From positions 12,792,873 through 12,856,872 of the forward strand of contig NC_035164.2 in NCBI RefSeq assembly GCF_001659605.2: 64,000 nucleotides of DNA, read 5' to 3'. Made by a program: the position numbers and the translations under genes. The notes beneath the pieces were generated by a model. It was not told the DNA's origin and did no database searches. It saw only the letters and a list, made by a program, of their open reading frames with translations. The DNA comes from Manihot esculenta (Eukaryota > Streptophyta > Magnoliopsida > Malpighiales > Euphorbiaceae). Below, piece after piece: positions 1 to 10,195 of the stretch (positions within the stretch are counted from its first letter, which is position 1; every line of letters begins with the position of its first letter).

Positions 1-790
1 GTTTAATGCAATCCCTTAAGAGTGACTTGCCCTATTTGAAGCATTTTTAATTACCAACACTTTTTATCCTTGCCTGAAAAAATCACCAACCTTTTTACGC
101 GATGGTGCATATGGGTAATACACCCCCGGTTACTCAGTTGGTCACTTGTCCAAGTGGCTACTAGCTCTGTTCATAATCTTAGACCATCGAAACAGGTTGT
201 GTTTTGTGCTTTTTTGATTTGCTGAGTTTTTCTTTTTCTTTTTCCTTTTTATAACAATTTGGGCAAATCAACTCAAAGAGAATTACACTAACTTTTTATT
301 GCATGTATTTTATTTTCCTTTCCTATTGGCCACAGCAGTTTCAAGAACTCAATTCAAGAAAAAAAAACTTCCTAAGTAAAGGCTACACACTGTGCATGGT
401 TCAATTTAGGTTTAAAGGGTTGGATAATTTAATGGGGTCATGAGGTAAGAAGCTCTTTTGACTTAGTCATCTATGCTGAGTAGAGCAATAGGCTTAAAAA
501 CAAAATTCTGTATGTGTGTGCATATGTGTGGATGAAAAAATTTTCTGGTGTGTGAAAGAGGTAAAACTAATGCAAAAAGAAACAAAAAGAATGTAAAAGA
601 AAACTAAACATGGTGAAGACTGTGCAAAATGTTCTCCAAACACCCCCACACCTATTGCAAACATTGTCCTCAATGTGTAAGCATATATATAAAAGAATTA
701 AGAAGGAAAGGGAAAGGGACTTCCTGGCCTGTGGGTGATTTGGCGAGTGATTTGGGCAAATCACTGGTCAAATCACTGTCTGTCACGGTG
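1..790 (-). other. Non-coding 3' internal region of the Athila-like element
   Basis: This is AT-rich sequence with no convincing coding frame. It lies downstream (element sense) of the env-position ORF and should lead to a PPT and 3' LTR outside the window. It holds one exact copy of the family palindrome at 749-762, which ties it to the Athila pieces at 19383-30436. No LTR end or PPT could be placed here. Confidence 0.6.
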
Positions 791-1296
791 CTAAGGCAGA
801 AAATGGTCTACCAGCAGGTCCAACAAGTGCTCCATCCTGTGCATTCGGTCCTCAATTCTACTGAGACGAGCCTCTACTGTCAGGTTGGGAGCTTCATCTT
901 CAGGTGGCTGATGGGCATCCTGCTGGGGGGCTGCTGGAGGTGCTGTCTCTGCTGGTTCCTGCCCTGTTTCCCCTATTGTCCCATCTGTTGGGGCATCTGT
1001 GGAGGCTGTTTGCTGGGCTGTGGTGAGTTTGTTGGTTTTTTTCCTTTTGAAAACACGCTCATGGCGTGCTGTTATGGGACTTGCAGGTGCAATGGAAAAA
1101 ATATCCCCCACTTTGCAAAGCAACCCCATGTCATCTAATGTGCAAAGGTCTAAGGGAGTTGTTTTGGGGGTGGGGGAGAGGTTAGTATGTGCTGGGTGCA
1201 ATAATTTGAGATTCACTGCAATGGCAGTGATCAAAGGGCCAAAAATCAGGGGCCTGTTATACTGCATGATGCTGGATAGTTGGGTGGCAACCCAAT
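791..1296 (-). pseudogene. Athila env-position ORF, C-terminal part
   Basis: This is the continuation of the ORF at 19383-20511, cut off by Tekay element A. Reading minus-strand codons across the TSD (CCAAT at 1292-1296 and 19378-19382), the frame runs on without a shift. The C-terminal half is acidic and rich in Pro, Ala, Gln and Thr, and ends in a short amphipathic stretch with Leu/Met/Ile spacing (residues LSRIEDRMHRMEHLLDLL), probably a coiled coil. A KRKK basic patch precedes the acidic part. Athila-like elements carry an ORF of unproven function at this place; no signal peptide or membrane segment is visible here. Inactive because of the insertion and of two upstream stops. Confidence 0.7.
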
Positions 1297-3526
1297 TGTA
1301 ATACCCGGCTAGACTCCGATACCGGAATTCCTACCGTCCAGTGGGATCTCGGATGTCGGAGACCTCTAGGAGGGTAAAATCATGTTTTTGTAAAATGTTT
1401 TCATGTTTTTAATGGTTTTAAGTATGAAATTAAATGAGTTTTTGCAAGAAAAGTCCTTGGAGGAAAACCCAGGTTCGGCCGCCGAAAGTCAAGTTCGGCC
1501 GCTGAACATGCATGCGTTTTGGAGGCACGTTAGGCCCCCGAAAGCATGAGTGAGGGAAGTCCAGGTTCGGCCGCCGAAACTCAAGTTCGGCCGCCGAACA
1601 TGGCATGCATACGGAGGCACATTCGGCCCCCGAACGTGGCCTGGCCAGCCACCTATAAAAGGGTCCCTTAGGTCCGCACGGGCGAGCTTTTTCTCCCCCG
1701 TTGTCGGCCAAGGTGAGTCTCCGCGACCCCTCCCTCGATCTTGAGTGTTTTCCTTAGATCTTCCATGATTTTCACGGGTTTTAACTTCTGTTTTGAAGAT
1801 CTGTGAGTAAAGAGCAAGTTTTGGGTACTTAGGGGTTCAAAGAGCTCAATCTCTCCATCTCCAAGCTAGGATCGCCTTTCCTCTCGTTTCTTCAAGAGGT
1901 AAGCTCAGATCCATCCTTGTTATGTGTTTTAAACAAGCATTAAGTTGTTTTATGGGTAGAGATGCATGTTTAGGCTTGTTGATGAGTTTATGGGTTTTGA
2001 TGTTTTGGTGCAATGTATGTTGATTTTTGTGTGTTTGAAGTGTTGTAGTTGGGGTATATGCTAGTTTGAGACCCCTAGGTGTAATGTATGATATGTATGC
2101 ATGTTTTAGAACTAGTTTATGCATGATTTGAGGTTTTGGGAGGCAAGAGGTTCATTTGAACCAAGTTTCTGCCCATTTGGGAGAAACCAGGTTCGGCAGC
2201 CGAAGGAACTTTCGGCCGCCGAACCCCCTTGTGGAGGCAGCATTCGGCTGCCGAAGCTTGCCCCCGAAAGCAGACTTTCGGATCTGTCTGGGACTTTCGG
2301 CCGCCGAAGGTGCCGCCGAAAGTGCCTGACTTTCGGCTCTGGAGGGACTTTCGGCCGCCGAACCTGCCGCCGAAAGTGCCCTGTTCAGCCATTTCTTGCA
2401 TGTTTTTATGTGATGTTTTCATGATGTTCTAGGGGGTTTTTGGGGAGTAGTTTAGAGTTATGTTCAGGTATGTTGGGTCCCTCATTTGAGTCCGCCTGTG
2501 TAGGTTCGGACCCAAGGAACCGAGGACCCCAGCAGTGAGTTCAGCTGCTTCGGTGTTGTCAGAGTCAGCCAGAGGTGAGTGGAACTAAACTTAATCTTTT
2601 AAATTAAATGTTTTATCATGTTTCATGCATCATGATTATGCAATAGGATGATTGCATTAGTATTCACGAGTATGCCGCATTGCATCGATTGTTGTTGATG
2701 TGGGTGAATGTTGGATGACCCAATTAGTCCATGACAGGAAGACCAGGACCCCATTCTACGGCCTGCCACGGAAATGAAAGACCAGGACCCCATTCTACGG
2801 CCTGGCACGATTGTGGACTCGAAGACTAGGAGCCCAGAGGAGGCCCTGGAATAATGGTAAGTAATGTATGTATGACAGGAAGACCAGGACCCCATGCTAC
2901 GGCCTGGCATTATGTTAGCTTGGACTAATTGGTGACAAGTTCACCCAACCCTTATGTGAATTGTCTGTGTTATGATGCATTTCATTAAAGCATAGTGTTA
3001 ATATGTTTTATAGTTCAGCTCACTGGGCTTTTAGCTCACCCCTCTCCCTTTACCCCCAGGCTTGCAGGTACAGTATAGTACGGGAGTCCGGATAGAGTAA
3101 AGAAGTCATGCTTATGTAATAGCTAGCAATGGACATGATCAAATTGTAATGTAAAAGTACAGTATAGTTGTGTAATGAGGTTTATGGATGTTAGTGTGTG
3201 CTTGACCATAGAATGTTGTATCCCTTTTTATACATGATCTTGGTTATTTTATGTCACTTATGTAAACCAACTCAGCGTATGTTTTGTCACCCATTGGGGA
3301 CACTGATGAGATCCAACAGAGGGATCAATGTTATGTTAATGTTATGCACAGGTTGAGTTTGGTTGATGTTCATGGAAAGAAAAGTTTTAATTTTTATGCA
3401 TGTTGTTGATCATGTATGGGATTATACAGGTTTACAGGTTTTATGTCAGGCTTGCTACGGGTCCCGGCGGCCTTAAGTCGACCCGGATCCTAGCGCCGGT
3501 AGCGGTCCGATTTTCAGGTCGTTACA
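1297..3526 (+). repeat. 5' LTR of Tekay element A
   Basis: A 2230-bp LTR with TG...CA ends. U3 has a cluster of TTCGGCNGCCGAA palindromes (about 1474-1630) just before the TATA box at 1654. A second, denser cluster follows at about 2190-2380. A tandem repeat built on AGACCAGGACCCC...CTACGGCCTGGCAC lies at about 2736-2908 and has one more unit than in the 3' LTR. Open frames on both strands here are by-products of the CG-rich palindromes, not genes. Confidence 0.95.
1654..1661 (+). promoter_or_regulatory. TATA box of Tekay A 5' LTR
   Basis: TATAAAAG within CCACCTATAAAAGGG, about 357 bp into the LTR. It is present at the matching place in all five Tekay-type LTRs of the window (17544, 22677, and reverse at 36253 and 43865). 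Transcription should start about 30 bp downstream, defining the U3/R border; the start itself is inferred. Confidence 0.7.
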
Positions 3527-3529
3527 GAA

Positions 3530-3543
3530 TGGTATCAGAGCCC
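3530..3543 (+). other. Primer binding site, tRNA-iMet type (Tekay A)
   Basis: TGGTATCAGAGCCC begins 3 bases after the LTR end. It matches the complement of the 3' end of initiator tRNA-Met, the usual minus-strand primer for Tekay-type and many copia elements. Confidence 0.88.
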
Positions 3544-3800
3544 TAGGTTCATATGGTCGGACCTAGAGTGTCGGGCTCATAGATGTTATAGAAGGTCAAG
3601 CACAATAGGAAAGATCATGTCTACTAGGATAGGATGTGGAGTCCTGTCTTGCATGATGATGTGAAATGCCATGATAATATGCATGTGCATTAATGATATG
3701 CTATGATATGTGATGTATGTGATGTCGGTTCATGTGTGCCCACATGACCCATATGATGCTAATGTTTGCTTGTGATGTGTACTGTTTTTCAGAAAACAGG

Positions 3801-5243
3801 ATGAGGGGAACTCGTCGATCAGCAAGATTGACTGGAGTACCACCCGAGGATGAGGGCATGAGCGCCCGTCCTCCAGCATTGCCTAGGGCAATGTCTAGTA
3901 GGTCTAATCGAGAAAGAGCAGCAAGAGACCCTAGAAGGTCTTTGGATCTGGGTAGAAGCAGATCAGTCAGAGGAACAGTTCAGGGAGGAATGTCTGAGGG
4001 CATGGGGGATGATATGGATGTAGAACAGAGAAGGGATGGCAGTCTGGGAGTTAGCATGTCAGAGGAAGGTATGGGAGAGTCCCAAGGAGGCACTCAGGCC
4101 TCGGGATTTGTTCAGCCACCTCACTACCCACATTTCTCACAACATCCCGGGTATTCGATGGGAGGTACATCGGATTACCCTAGTTTCACCCCTTATCCCA
4201 CACAGATGCCATACCCACCATACTACCCACCATACTCTCAGTACCCAATGTATCCACCTCCACCCTACTATCCAAATCCAGCAAACCCTACCTCAGAACC
4301 ACCTCCACCACCTACAGAACCAGCAGCCCCAGTTGCTCAGCCACCTAGACCTAGCTCAGCCAGTGGGAGCAAAGTTAAGATGACTGACTACATGAAATTG
4401 GGTGCTCCCCAGTATGAAAAAGGGGATGACCCATTTGTATATCTTGAAAGGGTTAAAGTGATCACAGAGGAGATTGGGGCTGATGATAGTAGAGCCATTC
4501 AGATGGCCGGGTTCACGCTTAAGTGCAAGAAGGCACGGGAGTGGTTCAAGAATTATGTGAACCCGAGAGTGGACAGTATGACCTGGGAAGAGTTTGCAAA
4601 CGAGTTTGCAGGATGGGCTTTTCCCGATAGTTCAAGGGAGCTAAAGATGATAGAGTTTGAACAGTTGAGGCAGACGGACGAAATGAGTGTAGAGGAGTAC
4701 ACCGACAGATTCTTGGAGCTGTTGCCTTTTGCTGCGCAGAGTCTGGATACAGATTCGAAGAGGTCAAGGAGGTACGTCATGAAACTCCATTCTAGGTATT
4801 CCTCCTTGATTCAGTCAGTGGACAGGGAGAGCTTCCATGCCATAGTAGATATGGCCAGGAAAATGGAGGCCAGTGCCATCGTTCAGGGGACAGTTAAGCA
4901 GTCAGTGGCACAGTCTTCCGGTTCTAAAACTCTGAGTGGGGGAAGATTAGATCCCTCTACCCTGAGTGCAGCAGCTTCAGGCAGTAAGAGATGGGGTAAG
5001 CCCAAGGGTAAGAAGAACAAGTTCTGGAATAAAGTCAAGTCTAGTCTGGGATTTGGGAGTGGCTCAAGCTCTGGTGCGGATAATGCAGTTTGTGCGAGGT
5101 GTGGTAAGCCACACAGGGGAGTATGTCAGTTTGGGACAAACGCCTGTTTCAGATGTGGTCAAGAGGGGCATATAGCTCGAGATTGTCCAAGAGCAGTCCC
5201 GATGGCTCAGTCCCAGCAGACAGCTTCAGGCAGTGTAGTGTAG
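3801..5243 (+). CDS. gag: Gag polyprotein of Tekay element A
   Basis: Structural protein that assembles the cytoplasmic virus-like particle and binds element RNA. I take the ATG at 3801 (MRGTRRSARL) because both Tekay copies align well from there; an in-frame ATG at 3732 is also kept in both copies and could be the start. The N-terminal ~190 residues are low complexity, first Arg/Ser rich, then Pro/Tyr rich (repeated YPPYYPP-like units). The retrotransposon gag domain follows at about residues 200-325. A zinc knuckle CFRCGQEGHIARDC sits near the C-terminus, preceded by a Cys-rich stretch with CARCGKPH. The frame ends at TAG 5241-5243, and pol continues in the same frame. Element B has no stop at that codon. 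Confidence 0.9.
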   Translation: MRGTRRSARLTGVPPEDEGMSARPPALPRAMSSRSNRERAARDPRRSLDLGRSRSVRGTVQGGMSEGMGDDMDVEQRRDGSLGVSMSEEGMGESQGGTQASGFVQPPHYPHFSQHPGYSMGGTSDYPSFTPYPTQMPYPPYYPPYSQYPMYPPPPYYPNPANPTSEPPPPPTEPAAPVAQPPRPSSASGSKVKMTDYMKLGAPQYEKGDDPFVYLERVKVITEEIGADDSRAIQMAGFTLKCKKAREWFKNYVNPRVDSMTWEEFANEFAGWAFPDSSRELKMIEFEQLRQTDEMSVEEYTDRFLELLPFAAQSLDTDSKRSRRYVMKLHSRYSSLIQSVDRESFHAIVDMARKMEASAIVQGTVKQSVAQSSGSKTLSGGRLDPSTLSAAASGSKRWGKPKGKKNKFWNKVKSSLGFGSGSSSGADNAVCARCGKPHRGVCQFGTNACFRCGQEGHIARDCPRAVPMAQSQQTASGSVV

Positions 5244-5258
5244 CCAGCAGCTCCAGCC

Positions 5259-6855
5259 ATGACTCAGGCCAGTGGCAGAGGCAGAGGGAGAGGGGCAGCC
5301 TCTTCTTCAGCGGGCTTCAGAGGTGAAGGTCCATCAGCTCTAGCTCGGATCTTCACAATGACACAGCAGGAGGCAGATGCATCTAACACCGTGGTGGCAG
5401 GTAACTTAATTATTGGTTGTTCAGATGTATATGCCTTGATGGACCCTGGTGCATCTCATTCTTTTATCGCTCCAAGAGCCGTGGGGAGGTTGGGTCTGAT
5501 GACTTCTGGGTTAGAGTGTCCTCTCTGGGTCAGTGGACCCAAGTGTGATCCATCAGTGGCAGAGTCAGTCTGCCAGTGTAGTCCTGTGTTTGTTGAGGGA
5601 AGATGCTTGTCCGCCGACCTAGTGGTTCTAGATTTGACAGACTTTGACGTCATTCTAGGGATGGACTGGTTATCTACCCATGGTGCTACCTTGGACTGCA
5701 GGGACAAGGTAGTCAGGTTCAGAGGTCAGGATGGGTCTGAGGTTATCTTCAGAAGAGACAGGAGGGGTACACCTAGAGGTCTGATATCAGCTCTTCAGGC
5801 TCGTAGGTTGCTTAGGAAGGGATGTCAGGGGTATTTGGCTCATGTGAGAGAGCTTAGTAGTCAGGTTAGAGAGCCCGCCTCGGTGCCAGTGGTTAGAGAG
5901 TTCTTAGATGTGTTCCCAGACGAACTGCCAGGTTTACCACCTGCTAGGGAGATAGAGTTCGAGATAGAACTGATGCCTGGAACCCGACCGATCTCTATCC
6001 CTCCCTACAGGATGGCGCCAGCAGAATTGAAAGAGTTGAAGGAGCAGTTGCAGGAGCTGGTAGACAAGGGCTTCATCCAACCGAGTACCTCACCCTGGGG
6101 TGCTCCGGTTTTGTTTGTGAGAAAGAAGGATGGATCCCTTAGACTTTGTATCGACTACAGGCAGTTGAACAAAGTCACTACCAAGAACAAGTACCCATTG
6201 CCAAGGATCGACGATCTATTCGACCAGCTAGCAGGAGCGGGTTGTTTCTCCAAAATAGATATGAGGTCCGGGTATCATCAGTTGAGGATCAGGGAAGAGG
6301 ACGTGCCAAAGACAGCTTTCAGGACCAGATATGGGCATTTTGAGTTCCTTGTGATGCCGTTCGGGTTAACTAACGCCCCTGCAGCATTCATGGATCTCAT
6401 GAACAGAGTGTTTAGCCAGTACCTGGATCACTTCGTTATTGTCTTCATAGATGATATCTTGGTGTATTCCAGGAATGCAGAGGAGCATGCCCATCATCTG
6501 AGGTTGGTTCTACAGACCTTAAGGGAACATGGCTTGTATGCTAAGTTCTCTAAGTGTGAGTTCTGGCTGAGGAGCATTTCGTTCTTGGGGCATGTAGTGT
6601 CAGAGAATGGGATAGAGGTAGACCCCAAGAAGACAAAAACTGTGGTTAATTGGCCTAGACCCACTTCAGTGACAGAGATCAGGAGTTTCTTGGGTTTGGC
6701 AGGTTACTACAGGAGGTTCGTTCAGGACTTCTCAAAGATAACAGCTCCTCTGACCAGACTAACCAGGAAGAATCAGAAGTTTCTGTGGACCGACCAGTGC
6801 GAGGAGAGTTTTGAAGAGCTCAAGAAGAGGTTGACTTCAGCACCAGTGTTAGCTC
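5259..6855 (+). pseudogene. pol: Pol of Tekay element A, 5' part: protease and reverse transcriptase
   Basis: Same frame as gag, 15 bases after the gag stop. The aspartic protease has DPGASHSF near residue 61, so the usual DTG/DSG is DPG, as in the other Tekay copy here. Reverse transcriptase follows with [10 protein letters not shown], the SGYHQ region, [11 protein letters not shown], and the catalytic FIDDILVYS near residue 395, then the [12 protein letters not shown] connection. Coding is cut at the RT-RNase H junction by the copia LTR at 6856; the last codons read into the LTR and stop at 6875. The missing part resumes at 15162 in frame. RT itself looks undamaged. Confidence 0.92.
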
Positions 6856-8356
6856 TGTTAGTGTATATGCCCTAGGCCATTATCTTGGGCCTTTTTGTAT
6901 GTCGTTTTGGTTATAAATAAAAGAGGTTTTTATCATTATTATTTGTTTGCATGTTACATAATAATGATTATCATCCCTGGTTACTTATTATTATGTTGAT
7001 AATAATAAAATATAACTAGTATGATTATTGATTGATAATCATGAGATGATTATGTATATGTTGATATAAATCAATAATCATAAATACTTGTTAGAGAACA
7101 AAGTATTGGATGGACCCGCATTGAGATCACTACATGGGTCATTGTCATAAGTGAATCTCAAAGTAGTTATGTCTTAATCCTTTGACTTGAGATTGTCATA
7201 GTTTCCAACATAAGGACTGTTATGTTTTGACATAATCAAACGTTGTCTTTAATCGGACAATCATAAAGGTTATGATTGAGCATAATAGAAATTATGTAGA
7301 GGAAAATGAACAATTAAGATAGGATTTGTCCCTCTCTATGAGAGAGATATCTTCTGGGCCCCTCGATAAGTGAGACTGAGAAATGCATGGCCGTGCTCAA
7401 ATGAATTGATAGTGTGATCAATATCATTTGAATTTATCAGTCTACTTAGAGATCGAGAAATCATAAGTTTGAACATTATAAGTTTGACATTGACCATGAC
7501 TTATGTTCAAACTAGATATCGTGAGACAAAGGGATTAATACATGTTCTATTTAATAGGCTTTATCGGACTATTGATCCTCATATTAGTTGGGTAGTCATA
7601 ATGTCTTGCTAGAGGCCACTTATGACTTATAGGCCTTGTTGGACTGGGCCTATTGCCAATTAATATGAGCCTATTGGGTCACACACAAGAACGTTGTTGA
7701 TGTGCTATATTAATGGGCTAAAAGCCCATTAGTATAATTAATAATAATAAAGTGTTATTATTATTAATATTATTATTAATATTAATTATTAATATAATTA
7801 ATAATAATAAGTGTTATTATTATTAATAATAATAATTTATTATTATGAGATAATAATATTTAAAAGATCTGCAGTCTATCTGTAAGTGTTACATATAAAG
7901 GACTCTATCACATAAAGATATTTGAGTATCTGTGAGATTGTGATAGTGGGTTCTAAGCACAACTCTTTTAGGAAAAGAGTTGTGGGAAAATAAAAAGACT
8001 GAGGCCTATAAATACTCCTTCTACAGATTGAGTAAGGGGGTTTTTTTTTGGGTTAAAAAAGTTTTGAGAAAACTCAGTCTAAAAGATTGTAGAACATAGA
8101 GCACATAATCTATCCATCTTGAAAAGAGCTAGCACTCTAGAAGGATAGAAGACGTTCGTGTGGATACCATAGAGGGTGTTCGTTTGAAAAGGCAGCACCA
8201 TCAGTCCGCCAGTGTATCTTCACTACGAGATTAACAGGTTAGTCTCACATCTTTCTTATGATTTAAACGGAGCACTCGGATTCTGGGAAAGGAAATCCAA
8301 AAATTTATTTTTCCGCTGCGCAATTAGATTGCAATTAATCTCCGGATTTCCCAACA
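6856..8356 (+). repeat. 5' LTR of the copia element
   Basis: A 1501-bp, AT-rich LTR. Around 7730-7870 it is almost pure ATAATAATAA/TTATTATTAT sequence able to form long hairpins. A TATA box lies at 8007. The small open frame at 8212-8406 spans the LTR end and PBS and is not a gene. Confidence 0.95.
8007..8014 (+). promoter_or_regulatory. TATA box of copia 5' LTR
   Basis: TATAAATA in GGCCTATAAATACTCC. The matching copy in the 3' LTR is at 14807-14814. Probable core promoter; the start site is not determined. Confidence 0.65.
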
Positions 8357-8357
8357 G

Positions 8358-8370
8358 TGGTATCAGAGCC
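8358..8370 (+). other. Primer binding site, tRNA-iMet type (copia)
   Basis: TGGTATCAGAGCC starts two bases after the 5' LTR end and complements the 3' end of initiator tRNA-Met. Confidence 0.88.
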
Positions 8371-8639
8371 TACCTGTGCTTTTCGTTTAAATTAATTATG
8401 CCATGATTGATATAATATATGCGATATATGTTTATTAGAATGGTATGATAATTATGGATGAATGATTGGATCATTTAGATAATTTTATTTTTGTTAGAAA
8501 AATTAAATTAAAATTTTTCTTTTTGGATCTAGAATCAAAATTGTTTTGATTCGTTGTTTTATATTTTAATTGTTAAAATTAAAGCAACAACATTAAATAA
8601 AAAAAAAGGGAAATTCAATTTCTGGAAATCGTGTTCACA

Positions 8640-9180
8640 ATGAACACTATTCTTGCGGGCATGGACAGTTTGAGTACGCCCAAACAACGGATGTTGCACG
8701 CCTGTCAATCGGCGTTGCATGGACGGTGGACCGCGCGCCCCGTGGGTCGTGTGCCCCGTGGGTCGCGCGCCCCGTCGGTGGTGCGCCCCGTGGGTCGGGC
8801 GCCCAGTGGGTTGCGCGCCCCGGGGATTGGCGTTTCCCCGGCAGCGATCGCAGGATGAACCCAACAGCCTCGACGTCTCCTGGGAGCGCAAGTGTTGCGC
8901 CGTCTCCAGCCTCTCGGGCTGGTGACTTGAGCGGCCAAGGAATGTCCGGTGGGCCGCCGGGGCTTCGAAGCCGAGATGTGTCTCGGCTCCTCGTGATTTC
9001 TTCGAATCGCGAGCCGCCGGAGTCGTTTTCGAGCTCAACTGCGAATGGAAGATCGGGATTGCGCAACTGTTGCGCGATCTGGTGGTTGACCTCACCGTTG
9101 ACGGCAATCCGTGCTGGCGAAGAGGAGCGGGCTGCTGGATGTCGGGTAGGGCTTCTTCCTGAGGAAGAAGAAGCCCTAAA
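8640..9180. other. GC-rich island in the copia leader
   Basis: An abrupt change from AT-rich flanks to CpG-rich sequence. It starts with a short minisatellite (8731-8825) and continues as unique GC-rich DNA to about 9180. Base composition is unlike any other part of this element, suggesting captured foreign or host sequence. No coding domain is recognised in any frame. Confidence 0.6.
8731..8825. repeat. ~16-bp GC-rich tandem repeat in the copia leader
   Basis: About six degenerate units of the type GCGCCCCGTGGGTCGC, each 15-17 bp. Rich in CpG and G runs. Read as protein it gives Arg-Pro-Val-Gly repeats, which explains the spurious open frames on both strands. Confidence 0.75.
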
Positions 9181-9281
9181 TTACCATACTGCCCCTGAAT
9201 AAAAATTAAAAAAAAAAAAGGAAAATAAATTAACATTTAAAACTAATAATAATAAGAAAATAAATTTTAAAATTATTAGTC

Positions 9282-9610
9282 TTTAAATTAGATTTAGATG
9301 ACTATATTTTAAATTATTTTCTTTTAGTCTTTAAATTAGATTTAAAAGACTATATTTTATTATTATTATTTGTAGTCTTTAAATTAGATTTAAATGACTA
9401 TATTTTATTATTTTCTTTTAGTCTTTAAATTAGATTTAAATGACTATATTTTGTCATATGTTAGTATGAGATACTATGCATTATTGTCTATATATATGTA
9501 TGCATATAGGATGCTATAATATATATATGCAAGACAAAATAATTATAAGAAAATAGAAAATAAATTATTTTATTTTAGTCTTTAAATCAGATTTAAATGA
9601 CTATGTAAAA
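9282..9610. repeat. ~48-bp AT-rich tandem repeats in the copia leader
   Basis: Unit TAGTCTTTAAATTAGATTTA plus about 28 bases ending in TTTTATTATTTTCTTT. Copies start near 9282, 9328, 9376 and 9419, with a further diverged copy near 9578. A longer neighbouring segment (around 9456-9545) is repeated in diverged form around 9624-9715, both with TTAGTATGAGATACTATGCA. Confidence 0.75.
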
Positions 9611-10195
9611 TAATTTTATTTTGTTATACATTAGTATGAGATACTATGCATGATGGTTTATATATGTATGCATATTGGATGTCATAATATATACACATGC
9701 AAGACAAAATAATTAAAATTAAAATTGAACCCTCATTTCAAAATTTTAAGTTTTAATGCCACCCAAATATTAAAAACCTATCAAGACTAAGATCACCAAA
9801 ATGCAGGTTTTGCCAAAGCAAAGTGCATTAGGATTATCCTAGTAAGGTAGGATGAGTAATGGTTACTCATTTATTTAATTTTGGTTCAGCTTAATTAGGC
9901 TATCAAAACGGTTTTGGGCCTAAGGCATTAGATGAGGTATAACATGCATTTGACATATGATGTCAATACCTCATAATATAAGAGTTACATTAGATGTAAT
10001 TGGTAAGGGGTTACCTACCTAAATAACTTAATTCTAAGCGTCATGCCAAAGCTGACTTAGAATTAGGTGAAATATGGATCTTAGCCCACTAAAATATTAT
10101 TATTCTGAGGGTTATATTTTAGTGGGAGATTATGATCACCTCAATATTAATTTGTTTATTAAATTAATTATATTTGCATATTTTTGTAGATTATT

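Larger units (their letters stand above)
8371..10195 (+). other. Long untranslated leader of the copia element
   Basis: About 1.8 kb between PBS and the gag start. It is a mosaic: AT-rich to about 8625, a GC-rich island at about 8640-9180, an A/T-rich block with 48-bp tandem repeats (about 9282-9600), then unique AT-rich sequence. Open frames on both strands of the GC-rich island overlap one another and carry no recognisable domain, so I do not call genes. It may hold packaging or translation signals; that is inference. Confidence 0.7.

Noticed and set aside
1430..2432. Several overlapping open frames of 60-100 codons on both strands of the Tekay LTR (repeated in the other LTRs)
   Set aside because: They arise from the stop-poor CG-rich palindromes, overlap in several frames, and contain no domain.
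3530..3543. Possible tRNA gene at the PBS sites
   Set aside because: Only short matches to the tRNA 3' end; no cloverleaf sequence around 3530, 8358, 28992 or 41939.
3780..3801. Possible 3' splice site (pyrimidine run followed by CAG) before gag
   Set aside because: Plausible by sequence, but no donor could be identified and unspliced expression explains the element equally well.
4036..4383. Alternative-frame ORF inside Tekay gag (and its counterpart at 41102-41458)
   Set aside because: Shadow of the Pro/Tyr-rich gag segment; it appears in both copies only because the real frame is conserved.
7730..7870. ATT/AAT-rich hairpin region in the copia LTR as an independent MITE
   Set aside because: Present at the same place in both LTRs and without a separate TSD; it is part of the LTR.
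8559..9236. 225-codon minus-strand open frame in the copia leader
   Set aside because: Product of the GC-rich island and its repeats; other frames are equally open, and no known domain or start context is visible.
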